From assembly GCA_033182465.1 (NCBI GenBank), contig CP137318.1:2356001-2420000 (forward strand): 64,000 nt of DNA. The letters run 5' to 3'. Made by a program: the position numbers and the translations under genes. Positions 46,401 to 57,635 of this stretch are shown here, one piece after another. The notes under the pieces were generated by a model. It was not told the DNA's origin, ran no database searches, and saw only the letters and a list, made by a program, of their open reading frames with translations. Origin of the DNA: Sanghuangporus weigelae (lineage: Eukaryota; Basidiomycota; Agaricomycetes; Hymenochaetales; Hymenochaetaceae). Position 1 is the first letter of the stretch. Every line of letters begins with the position of its first letter.

Positions 46401-46958
46401 ACCGTCGAAATTTGGGCCACGAATTCGGCACTTTCGGAACGCGATGCCGTACTCGAGCTTTCTTTCGAAGATCTGGAGAGCGATTGGCAAACGACAGAGA
46501 CTCGGAAGGTCACGCTTGTTGCGAATCAAACCACCGAGATATTATCCATGGACATTCCAGAACCACCTTTTGTAAAGGCGTCATCTTTCTCAGCAGATTT
46601 GATCCAGTGGCAGCCAAAACGCACACGAACACATACAGTCGTTGTTGGCGTTAAACTTTTGGATGCCCAAAGCGGGGAGGTCCTTTCTCGCGCTGCGGAT
46701 TGGCCTCAGCCTTATCGGTACTACTCTCCTCCTGATCCTGGCCTGAATATTGTTGTACAGGGCGAAATGATTACTGTAACTGCTCAGAGACCGGTCAAAG
46801 GACTCGTCTTTAGCGTGCGAGAGGAAGAGAATGTCAGATGGTCGGACAACGGAGTCGATATTATGCCCGGGGACCCGCAAGTGATCAAGGCTACAGGTTT
46901 GCACGGAAAGAAGCTGTGCATTGCTCACTTAGGGAAGGAAAGGGCGCGGGAGATTTGA
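43475..46958 (+). CDS. Beta-mannosidase, glycoside hydrolase family 2
   Basis: It removes terminal beta-linked mannose from mannan oligosaccharides and N-glycan cores. The N-terminus MHAGRQTVVLSSSWKWKERD has no signal peptide, so this is the intracellular (MndB-like) type. Then come the sugar-binding domain (WRPVHSGVPSEIHVELMHANLIPHPFEGFNE), VGEREWMYMTT and FEGLDTFCSIYL. The TIM barrel begins with FMIGGSNWVPGDAFLTTVTPERY. The acid/base Glu is in TLFCGNNE and the nucleophile Glu in KLVISEFGMPSMPDM, both intact. Late motifs include CQTSGAIVWQINDSWPVTSWAIVDYF and RPKPAYYAIARELK, and the protein ends at ERAREI. Many short introns; about 850 aa estimated, a normal length. Confidence 0.95.
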
Positions 46959-47651
46959 CTTACAACTTCCAGGGATACATTTTAAGCGCGTATATTTTCC
47001 AAGTAGGCAATATCTGTACATGAACAAATAAAAAGAAATAGCTGCGACCGTTTGTTCTTATAGTGCTCCTGCACAAAACAATGCTATGGCAGGATCATCT
47101 TGATACTGCAAGAACGGGGATTCTCTAGCCCAAGTAATACACTCCAACGAACGTTGAACGTAGTTCGTCAAACCAATCTCTGCAGGTGAGGAGGGATCCG
47201 ACCCGAACTCGCGCCACATGTATATATCAAAACAGAATTCCAACAAGTTGATTACTTGTATCACAATGAGGACACAAGAACAGATATTGTATGGATGCGT
47301 AAATGAGAACAGATGTCCGTTGATCGTATGCTGTTCCCGCGGTTGAGTGGATATCTCCAGCAGGTGGATGAAGAAACGATAACGATGTCATTCTACCCAG
47401 GGAATGAGGCTCGATGAAAGTAGAACGTAACTTTCCCAAGCCAATTGACTGGGATCAAGATACAAAGAGAGAGCTCAGACGAAGAGTCTGTTCCAAAGCG
47501 TATGCGAAGCACATCGATTATGAAAGTATTATAACTTCAAAGTCGACAAGAATCAAGAAGTTTTGACCGAAAGCTAGAAAGGACAACGAACGTTCTTTAA
47601 TAAACAAAAATGCGGAATGATATCTGTGCGTAATTATGATTGTAGTAAATG
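46959..47651. other. Convergent intergenic region with an unexplained minus-strand ORF
   Basis: This lies between the stops of beta-mannosidase and MSH1, longer than typical for convergent pairs here. On the minus strand an open frame from about 47387 down to stop 47058 includes MWREFGSDPSSPAEIGL and ECITWARESPFLQYQDDPAIALFCAGAL, which looks protein-like. A different minus frame just upstream (about 47440-47340) is also protein-like. No start, splice pattern or family could be fixed. It may be a small gene, a decayed fragment or chance. Confidence 0.3.
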
Positions 47652-50600
47652 TCAGTGTGCGGTGATCGAAGTCTGTATGTATGCGAGTTCTTGACCGAGA
47701 TTTTGAAGGGAGAAGGTTGATGATGATTCCTTATGAGATTTCAACGTAGACAAAGCCTTTTCAGCAATGTTGATTGCAAGAATTGGCATACCAGCGAGCT
47801 GCGCGACCTTCAGCCCTTGGGAATTACGATTCACACCAGGTCTCATCCGGTGTGAGTATGTGAAATGCCCATCCTAAAGAAGCCTCAACAATACTGGTGC
47901 TAGTCAAAAATTTACTATGCTTACCTCTAACTCGTCTATGTCAGTACAATAAAATCCGAGGTCCGGGAATAAATCACTATTTTGAGAGGTTTCTGAAAAT
48001 CCGAGCATGTCGACGAGCTCATGAAAATGAGTTGCGAAGAGTGTCCGGCTTCTGTTGACAAAGTACAAGTGATGAACTGTTGCGAAAGCGATGGCGAGTC
48101 CGTCTTGAACGGTTGTTCCTCGACCTACTTCGTCCATGATTACCTTCAAAGATGGTGAACTATGATAGTAACGTAACATCTGCGGTACTTACCAGGCTTC
48201 TCTCAGTGGCATTCTTGAGAATCTCAGCACTCTCAAGCATTTCTACCATGAAAGTGCTGCGATCTCTGAAAAGATCATCCTTAGCTCCGACCCTCGAGAA
48301 AACTTTATCGACAAGGCCGATGTGAGCCGTGTCAGCAGGTACAAAAGAACCAGTTTGAGTAAGGATAGTAATTAGAGCAGCTTGGCGAAGGTAGGTTGAT
48401 TTTCCGCCCATGTTGGGGCCTGTGACAATGTGCAACCGAGAACGGTCCGACATCGACATAGTGTTCGGTGTGAACATCCTACCTGTTTGAAGAAGGCCCA
48501 GCTCGACTGTAGGATGCCTTCCGTTCTGGATGTAGAAGGTAGAGCTAGCCAGACGTCAGAAAGAGTCATGGCTGGATGGTCCTTATCCGCCTTACCTTTC
48601 ACTGATAGTAGGGCGAACGAAGTTCATTTCAGAAGCAAGACTGGCAAAGGCAGATGTCACATCCAACTCGTCGAGTATACGCGCATTCTTTCGTATGGCA
48701 CTCGCTTCCAGGTTAGTCTACAACACCTCATTAGAACGGACATCTGCTCTCTTAACCACGGACGAACCTCGTGACGCAGTGATAGGAATGCATCTCTTTC
48801 TTCATTGTATATGCTTGAAACGGTTTCGAGTATCGCGTTCCCCAATGTGAACCAATCCTGTGCGAAGACAACATCAGAAGCTGATTATATCACGGGAAGC
48901 GATAAACTCACTTGATTAAAATAAGTTTTCGTAGATCTACTCTCGGCGAGTTGAACAAAATGTCGAGACTTATCCAGTCGTTCCGAATCTCTTCGTGGTT
49001 TCGCTAGATGAACATGCAAGCCGTGGCTAGGGCTATGACGCAGAGTCAGGGAAGAAGCATCTGGAGAGCAGCATGAGTCTGGGGACTATTGATGTCATGG
49101 AAGACGAACGCACCGTATTGTTCTTGGTACTTCTTCAGCAATTTTTCTCGTTCGTCCTGAAGCTGATAAAAGCGTTCATGAAGCAAGGTAAGTCGCTCAG
49201 AAAATCTGTAACATTTTGTTAGATATTATCAACCTAGAATATTGCTCTTCTTAACTGAGGTTTGATCGTCCATCTCATATCAATACCGGGCAACGAGAGA
49301 AATTTCGATCCATCCGACGCAAGCGGGCCCGGTACAAGCAACTCTTTGTCTTCACTTTCGTCACTTGCATCTTCCTTCTCGATCTCGCCGGGATCTATAG
49401 CCGATTCGATTCGCTCAGCGAGACTGGAAAGATCAGTCATTCTGTTCATAAGATGATCTAGATTGCGCCAGTCATCAGGCGAATATCTGCCTTCGCTCTC
49501 GCTCTTCTCGCATTCTTTTTCTAATATCACCCTGTTTTGGATTGCTTTCCAAGTGCCTATCGTATTACGAATGGAAACCAAGTCATCTACTCCTCCCTTT
49601 CCAAGAAGAAACCTCTGCGAGATCCTCATGGCATCTTCAGCTCCCTTCAAGAGTTCAATGAGGTCCGTTCGCAAGGTCGGTCGTGTAAGAAAGAGATTCA
49701 CAAGTGACTGGCGGGCCAAGATTTCGTCCAAGGATGTGCTGGGAGAACCTGGGTCGGATCTAAAATAAGCTAAGGCCACGTGTGTTAAAGAGAGCGCTCA
49801 CACAACCAGCGCGCAAGAAGACGCGTTCCACTGCTCGTTACTGTTCGCCTGATGGTGCTCATAAGACTTCCGGAGGTGCCACCTTCACGGATGCTCTCGC
49901 GAATCTCCAAGGCTTTCAGGGTATGTGCATCTATCTGCATGCGCTGGGCCTTGTCTTCACGGAGTGGTCGCAGGGAATGTGGCGCGTGCTCAAGCAAGTT
50001 TGCTTGGAGAAAGCTGTTGAGCACTGCAATAGCGGCAGTTTCAGCGGAGGAAAAAACGGAAAAAGAATCATTCAAATCAACGATATCATCGATAATTTCA
50101 TTTGTAGGAGCAATGACATCCTCTAGACTCCCCGTTGTCCTATCAGAGAAGGAGATAAGACAACTTGAATCCTGCAGTATACTCCGGATCGGGTCTGCCA
50201 TATCAGATTCGAAAGCCGTATCAAGAACGACTTCGCGAGGTGATATGCGCGCAATGTGATTCCTTAAAGTATCTAAAGAAGTGCTTCGCGTGTAGAATTC
50301 GCCGGTTGAGACGTCAATCCAGGCCATCCCGACGCCATGTTGTGATGCTTTATCATCCTTTGCGATAGCAAGCAGAAAATTATTCTCATACGGATTGAGA
50401 AACGGTTCGTCGATTAATGTTCCTGGAGTGAGAATCCGGACGACGCGTCTCTCAAACGAGGCCTTGGTATTGGGATCGTCATTGGCATCCCGCGGTTTGC
50501 GAAACTCCTCGCACATTGCAACAGGGCGATTATGTTGCTGGACGAGTATTTTCAAATACTTGTCCAGATGCATGAATGGAAACCCACACATCCATATGCG

Positions 50601-51481
50601 TTGACCACCCCAAGTTCTCTGGGTGAGCTTAATGGAGAGTAACCGTGACACCTCTTGGGCTTGATCAAAGTATGACTATATGAACAGTTTGTGAGTTCCA
50701 TCGAGTAAAGTACACTGAATGACAGCACCTCATAGAATTGACCAACACGAGTCAGAAGAATGCAATGAGGAAACTTAGACAAGTTTTCCAATATCTCCCT
50801 GGCGAGTACGTTCTGCGGCGGACGGCGGCCGTCTTGGAAACGGTCACGTTCATTTTAAAACTTTGAATATCAAAATAATCGAATGATAGGCGATACCTTG
50901 CATAATGACTGAAGACTGGACATGTAGAACTGGAGCATCGATCGTTCCATCTCCAAGAGAAGTATCCGAAGAGCGTGTCTTCCTTTTCCGCTTCTTAGAT
51001 ACGCGCTTTTCGCGTTCTGCATCCGAGGAAGGCTCCGAAGAACTTTCCGAAAGGAGAAGCCGAGCGTTCTCTTCGTTTGAGTCCGCTAATCACGAAGACA
51101 GGTCGTCGCCAGAGTAGGGTGCGAGAGATCAGTAATCAGTAGTATCGTTTGATTTTTTGCTTACTTACTGTTCACATCTTTTTCATGTTTGTTATGTGAG
51201 GGCGTTCCTAAACCCCCATCCCAAGGTGGAAGAGGTTCCGCGGAGGTTCCATTGATCAAGGCTAGCCTTTCCGGAAGAGCTGAATACTCCTTCACAGTCT
51301 TCAATTCCTTCGTAGAACGATTTCGTTTTCTGGAGATAAGTCGACCTGAAGAATCTTGCTCTGGGGCTTTAGAACTTGAGCTGAAACGTGCGCGACAGGG
51401 AAAACGCCTTGAAGATGGCGCGAAAAATACAGCCCAGCTCAGAGATGTGCGCAATATTTTGCGAGACGATGAACAGATCAT
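47652..51481 (-). CDS. MSH1: Mitochondrial MutS homologue MSH1
   Basis: MSH1 recognises mismatches in mitochondrial DNA and keeps it stable. The ATG at 51481 opens [28 protein letters not shown], an Arg/Ser-rich mitochondrial presequence without acids. After a linker comes MutS domain [17 protein letters not shown], containing the F-Y-E mismatch-binding motif, then [14 protein letters not shown] and [20 protein letters not shown]. The core ([24 protein letters not shown]) follows. The ATPase has Walker [10 protein letters not shown], Walker B DEVGRGT, and THFHEL. It ends [15 protein letters not shown]. Many introns; I give the outer span. The presequence and domain I with FYE support MSH1 rather than MSH2-6. 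Head-to-head with the septin gene. Confidence 0.93.
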
Positions 51482-51727
51482 CTCATGATTGACCTTGATG
51501 CAAGCTATTTGACGAAGAACTGGAGTAGAGGTGACGCGACGAGTGCAGGAATAGTTAAACCAGCAGGAGGCTGAGCAGGTATCCCTAATTTAATTCGTGA
51601 TGAGGCGTGAGTAATAACTTCCCGAATTAACCAAGTGGGCAGAGAGCGAACAGCAACCGACTTGTGCGAGTTTTCGCATTTGCTTCCTGCCGCCTTCATT
51701 CTAACCCACACAAAGCGCAGTCTCATC
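51482..51727. promoter_or_regulatory. Divergent promoter region between MSH1 and the septin gene
   Basis: 246 bp between start codons. No clear TATA box on either side; the middle is moderately AT-rich (TAATTTAATTCG near 51586-51598). Nothing else recognised. Confidence 0.45.
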
Positions 51728-53388
51728 ATGTCCTACGCAAGACGCAGAGGTAACAAGGTTAAAAAGGGTGTCCAATTCACCGTAATGGTCGTTGGTTCGT
51801 GTTTTTTTCGCGTCTCGACGACTGCTGTTCTCATTGATTTTTCCTTTCTATCTTGGCGACGCGTCTTCAGGTGCCTCGGGTACTGGTCGTACAACGTTCG
51901 TCAACACCCTTTGCGAGTCGGAGGTCCTTTCGCACAAGGTCTCCGACAACGCAGAAACAGCACACATTGAGGAAGGCATTCGCATCAAGCCAGTCAACGT
52001 CGGTACGTCTTGTTCGGGTCGTGAGGTTTGCGGGCGCAACTGATGCGAATTGCACTCTCAGAGCTTGAGGAGGATGGTGTGCGCATCGCTTTGACGATCG
52101 TCGATACTCCAGGCTTCGGAGATAACATCGACAATGAGTTTGCGTAAGTGCAGTTTGCAATTGTGTCGACGAATACCCATTGAGACACGTTCTTCCGATG
52201 CAGCTTCCAAGAGATTGTCGGCTACCTCGAGCGCCAATATGATGACATCCTTGCGGAGGAGTCCAGAATCAGGCGTAATCCGCGATTCAGGGACAATCGT
52301 GTCCATGCACTTCTTTACTTTATTCCTCCCACGGGTCATGCGTAGGTCTTTTGAAAACATGCTGACGGTTATATGATTGGGAACACTTGTATTTCAGCCT
52401 TCGCGAGATGGATATTGAGCTGATGCGCCGTCTCTCTCCTCGTGTCAACGTCATTCCTGTTATCGGAAAGGCCGATTCGCTTACCCCGAGTGAGCTCAAG
52501 GGGTTCAAGAAACGGGTGAGTCTGGACTTTAGATAACACTCTTCGCTGTTCTTAGCCTTCTGCAGATTATGGAAGACATTGAATATTATGACATTCCCGT
52601 TTACAACTTCCCGTACGATGTTGAAGAGGATGATGAAGAGACTATTGAAGACAACTCTGAGCTTCGCTCCCTTCTGCCTTTCGCTATTATTGGCTCTGAG
52701 GTCGAGACTGAGGCCGGTATCCGCGCTCGAGTCTATCCTTGGGGAACGGCGGAGGTTGACAATCCGAAGCACTCCGACTTCAGTAAACTCCGCAGTGCTT
52801 TGCTGAAGTAGGTATTTTTGCATCCCGTTCATCAGTTTGCAACTAACTCCGCTTTTAGTACACATCTTACGGATCTGAAGTCTCTGACTCACGACGTCCT
52901 CTATGTAAGCACGGTCGCTGTATTCTAGTCTGATCGCGCGCTCACAGTGATGGATGCCTAGGAATCGTACCGTACTGAGAAGCTGTCGCGCACAGTGCAC
53001 TCAGACTCGCAGTCCGTACCTTCCTTTTGTCCGGAATACGTAAAGCTTATGTTTTTCCTTCACAGCGATTCTTCTATCTTGCCCGAGGATTTGGCTTCTC
53101 AGAGTGTCAGACTCAAGGAAGAACAGCTTCGCAGGGAAGAAGAGAAGGTCCGTGTCCTTTTTTGGACAGCCTTTGAACCGAACTGATCCATGTCCTTGTA
53201 ATAGCTGCGTGAGATCGAGATGAAGGTCCAGCGCGAAATCAACGAAAAGCGCCAGGAGCTGCTGGCAAAAGAGGAGTCTCTCAGGTACTTGTGTTTGCTG
53301 CTGGCGAAATATAGTGTTTCTTACGATGTTGAACGGCAGGAACCTCGAGAGTCGTCTGGCCGCTCAGGGATCTCAGGGGGAGTTCTGA
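51728..53388 (+). CDS. Septin, Cdc11/AspA class
   Basis: Septins form hetero-oligomeric GTP-binding filaments at septa and cell cortex. The ATG at 51728 gives MSYARRRGNKVKKGVQFTVMVVG and, after one intron, the P-loop GASGTGRTTFVNTLCES. The GxxGxGR form resembles the Cdc11 group rather than the GLGKT form of other septins. The switch and G motifs follow: IALTIVDTPGFGDNIDN (G3 DTPG), HALLYFIPPTGH, MRRLSPRVNVIPVIGKADSLTPSEL (G4 GKAD), and the septin unique element from RVYPWGTAEVDNPKHSDF. The C-terminus is a coiled coil (LKEEQLRREEEKLREIEMKVQREINEKRQELLAKEESL) ending SRLAAQGSQGEF. About eight introns. The class call is by P-loop resemblance and is less certain than the family. Confidence 0.92.
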
Positions 53389-54231
53389 GCGTTATCCTGG
53401 TCTGACCAAATCCATTTCTCTCGTTGGTGCTTTTCTTGTTCGGGACCATAACGAATGGATCCCGCCGAAAGTCGCTCGTTCAGCTTGTGTTCCTGGACAA
53501 TTCCAGCTTCTTCTCGCTTCATAAAATGCGTATACCCGACTTTTTTTTTTTGCTGCTTCCATTTGTCGTACTCTATGAGTGGGTTTATCTTATAGTGCCT
53601 TGTCTAAACCGACCTTTTTGTCACTCGTTTGTTGCGTTCGTGAGACTTGTCTTTGCTGAATGGAATGCTCTTTTCTTTTTGATAATGTCAAGGCAATCAC
53701 CGATGTTAAGTGTTGGCGATACGAAGGGAAAGGGCTAAGAAGAGACGAGCGAGCGGAAAAGTGTCCGAATGAGGAAGGTGTGATTTGAGCCGTCAGTCAG
53801 CGCGAGTAAATAAGTAATATTGATATTGATATCGTGCTCTCTCTCTTTCTCACTCGCTCTTCGCAGTCCCTCTGTCGGCCGTTGCCCTCTTCCGTCAAGA
53901 TCCAAGGACGCTGATTGATTTTTTGAGCTGTGTTTTTTGAGACAAAGTGCGGTGTTCCGTCGTCAGGAAAGCGTGACATTGTTCGGTTGTCAATCACCCT
54001 TCGGTCTGCGTCCGTCTCGTCAGTACGCGTTTCCCCACATCTCAGTCCTCGTATGCTAATAGTTTTCATGTTTAGAGCATACACTTGAACTCTGCTCTTC
54101 TCGCCCGTCTCCTTGAAGCAACCGGCTTTTGAGGAGTAGGTCTGTCTGCCACTGCAGACGCCGTGCTGCGCCGTCGCTTGCTTCTTCCGACCGAGAGTCA
54201 TCGTCCCTCCTCTCGCTAAACTCACGCGCTT
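53389..54231. other. Septin 3' region and promoter of the MIT-domain gene
   Basis: 843 bp with no gene recognised. The left half is T-rich (3' UTR, including a T10 run at about 53542). The right part contains a TC-rich tract (53834-53870). The plus-strand ORF at 53424-53738 is Phe/Leu-rich and looks like T-rich noise. No RNA gene seen. Confidence 0.5.
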
Positions 54232-57200
54232 ATGGCTGACTACGAGACGCGTCCATTATCTGTATACCGCAGTAGCGAATGGTATAGCATGAACGGGCGT
54301 TCGTCCGAGCCTGGTCCCTCATCAAGTCGCGCCGGCCATACTAGTATCATATCCAGCTCACTGAACTCACGTCGACGTTCCTCAGCTGCCTCGACTCCTC
54401 CTGCAGGCCCGCCGCCTACTCTTCCTATTCCAAGTCTACCGGCGCTATCGGAAAACACGTCGTCCGACCTTGACGAGGATGGATACGGTACAGCCGGGGA
54501 CTCTGACTACATCAGCGACTCCTATGCGTATTCGGACCCTCCTGTCTTTGATCTCAACCCGTTTCAAAGACCTGCTCCGTCGTCCCAGCTGACTGCAGTC
54601 GCCCAGTTCTCTCAAGCTCGACTAGCAGCAGCATCCTCTGTCCCGCCACACTCCCGGTTGCCAAATAATTTATCGGATTCTCCGCCTCGCTCAATATTAC
54701 CTCGGCTTGCGCCTTCTCAACCGCCTCCGCCACCTCCTACGCACCCACCACCTGAAGCTCCATCAAGAGAAATTGTCCCAGATGGGCTTTTGTTATCACC
54801 CCCTGAGGCAAGAGAAAATCCGGCGCCCTCTAGGCCTTCGTCACGTCGTGCGCTTAACAGAGCTCTTGAGCTTGCAAGAGAAGCAGTTAGACTTGACTCA
54901 ACCAACGATGATCCTCACGGGGCTATCAGAGCCTATGGCGAAAGTGTAGCATTGCTTAATGAGGTGATGGAGCGTGTCATGCGTGGTGAAGATACAGAGC
55001 GGCGAAGGAATGGGCGTCGGCGAAGTATTGTTGCTCAGGAGGAGGAATTGCGAAGGTTGAGATCCATCGTAAGTTCGCCATCATTTGTCGATTTATACCA
55101 TGAACTTAATATTTCATGTGCAGCACGATACTTATGCGGACCGTATGAATATTCTGAGCCTAATCTACAGCATCCCTACGGATGGTCAGCCCCCAGAATC
55201 GACTGGACACTCTCGGCCTGGGTCCCCATCTTCTGAAGCTTCGCGGGATTCACAGCCGACCGTAGTCAATGATGCGGGCGACACGGAGCGTCGACATACT
55301 GTGGAAACACGATCGCGAGCATCATCAAATCAGTCTGTCTCTTCCAGCGGCTCCCAGCCGTTGTCACTCTCTGGTCCTTCCACGTCATCTCAGAATGGCA
55401 CTCTCGAGACGGTTAATGGTGCACATTTCCCAGAGTCAAATCGAATATCTGCTATACATATATCAAAGCAAACTCAGAACTTGTCGCGTCTAAGATCGTC
55501 GTCAAACCTTCCTCCACGTCCTCCTGCACCCTCAAATTCTCCTCCCTCCACTCCTCTTACTGGAGAGTCACGTGCCGATCCCTCTGTTACTCCCCCCTCG
55601 CCTCATATGATTCCGCCACCGAGCAATGGTACCCGATCCCGCGGAGGCTCTGTCAGCCATAGACGAGTGGGTTCTGGTAGTCGACTCGAGGCCCTCAAAG
55701 AGGAGGCTGGAGTCCCGTCATCACAGAGAGCTCAATATGATTATGACGCTGAACTTCGTCGAACTCAGATGAATGGAAAGTATGGCGATTCCCCTCCATT
55801 GCCTGCATTGCCTTCACCGTCAGGTTTAGAGCAAGCCTCTTCTGAAACTCCGCGTGGACCGGCGACATCGAGTACAGATTCCTACGCATATGCTCGGCCG
55901 CGCAACGGAAGTACTTTTTCTGATTCGACAGGAAGTAGAGCGTCTCGCCGGCTTATAAATGAGACGCCCGGAATGGGGACTATTTCTCAGAGGAGGGAGA
56001 AGAATAAGTCTAATGCATCAGCCATAACAGAGGGATCGTTGGACGGCCCCGACGGGTCTTTGCCAAATAGACTACCTATGAATACGACATCAAGTATAAG
56101 TGGAGGTCGAAACCGAGCGTCATCTCATCCCGTTCGAGCATCCATACCTGTCTCTGGTTTGCCTCCAGAATCTGGGATACGACCACCTTTTCAAATCTCT
56201 GGTCAAAGCAGTAATATCACTAGTGCTCCGCAGCCTCGAAAGTCTTCTTTGCGACAAAGCCCTCAGCCACGCCGTCCGCAGCAACCTCCTTCGTTTCCTC
56301 CATCCTCATTCCCCAATCATGGCCTTACGCTGGTGCCACCACTACCTATTTTGCCAGGCCAATTACCAACAACTCCGACGTCGCCTTTACCTCCTATGCC
56401 ACCGAGTGATGCATTAAGACGACCTTACCATCTTATGAACCTTCTAGAGCATACAATGACGTCGAGGTCTGGAGGTTATATCACTCGCAGACTACATGTG
56501 CCTTACGAAGTTTGGTCTCAAGGAGGTGCAAAACTCACGAATCTCCCGGAGAAGATTCGCGTAGTTGAGGTCTTGTGTGATGCATTGACCGACTTACAAA
56601 ATGCTAGTGTGGAGTTTGCTGGTCCTATGAGCGTAGCCAGCGGAATGGGTATGGGTGTTGGAAGTATCACTAGAAAAGATGGAGAGATGTGGGCCATGAA
56701 ACTCGAGGAGTTCTCTGTGGTTTGCGATAATGTTGTGTCAAACTTTGGCAAGAAACTTGGTGTTGGCGAGGGATTTGTCGTGAAGAAGAACTCAGGAGTA
56801 AGAACTTTCTTTGCATTCATCAAGCGTATTTAAGTCTGATTTGATGGTCTAGGTTGGTTCCTGGGGAGGCAAATTGAGCCGACAATTGGACAAATTGACG
56901 AACGGGAAAAAGTAAGTCTGCTCCGCAACGATGATTTTGAATCAGGGCTAATTGGATAGCAAACAGTTTGGACTCCCCTTTGCTCTATGTTATGGGGTTA
57001 CAAAAATTATTCACTCTTTCGCAGCTTCTCGACGAACATACCATGGCGATTGACTCGCAGCCGATGGCTCCCGTCTACGCAGCCCTTCCCGTTGATGTTC
57101 GAGTGGTGCTTGAAGCAAGACTGAGGCGTTCGTCCGAGTTTTTCGCCACTGTCGTTCTGACTTTCGTCATCCGAGATCTTTCTCAACTTCTTGACAAGTA

Positions 57201-57234
57201 TGCCAAGAAGGGTGAGAAGTGGCTGGCCGAGTAG
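54232..57234 (+). CDS. Large MIT-domain protein, Ser/Pro-rich, fungal
   Basis: MIT domains bind the C-terminal tails of ESCRT-III proteins and so link to endosomal sorting and Vps4. Four exons (54232-55068, 55124-56797, 56853-56911, 56967-57234) give 945 aa. Residues 1-200 are Ser/Pro-rich with a PPPPPP run. The MIT helices are about residues 205-295: RALNRALELAREAVRLDS, GAIRAYGESVALLNEVMERV, and the junction ELRRLRSIHDTYADRMNILSLI. A long disordered Ser/Pro/Arg-rich middle follows. The C-terminal third is folded: PYHLMNLLEHTMTSRSGGYITRRLHVPYEVW, EKIRVVEVLCDALTDLQNASVEF, GKKLGVGEGFVVKKNSGVGSWGGKLSRQLDKL and YVMGLQKLFTLSQLLDEHTMAI. This pattern is known from fungal MIT proteins of undefined role. 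The exact partner is unknown. Confidence 0.85.
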
Positions 57235-57635
57235 CAATCGTCAAGGTGGCCTGATTGTGGTTTTGTTATTTTCTTTGCTGGCATTCGTGAATCTTTAATG
57301 TACATTTATTTGTTTTAAACTTAGGTTGGAGACCTGTAGTTCTAGCTAGTTCTATTATACCTGTGGGGATAGAGTATCTGCACGAGACATGTCCTTGTTC
57401 TCATCCGTACGATCTGTTTGTCATCATAATCATCATCGCCGCAATTGATTTGATTTTGGGGTCCGTTACGTTATCTATCATGAATTAAGTGTTCGTCGCA
57501 GTTTAAAAAGCCTAAACAAGTAAAAAGAAATGGTATCGTAGAACAAATGTCAATGTAAGTCATAATAAGTGATCAGTCTCGTAAAAATCCCGGTTACTTC
57601 GTTAGAATAGTTGATTAAAGAATAAGAAGACAAGT
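57235..57635. other. Convergent 3' intergenic region
   Basis: 401 bp, AT-rich, between the MIT-gene stop and the CSC1-like stop. ATCATAATCATCATCG repeats near 57422-57438. No ORF or RNA gene recognised. Confidence 0.55.

Noticed and set aside
53424-53738. A 104-codon Phe/Leu-rich ORF after the septin gene
   Set aside because: Derived from a T-rich 3' UTR; membrane-like composition is expected by chance there.
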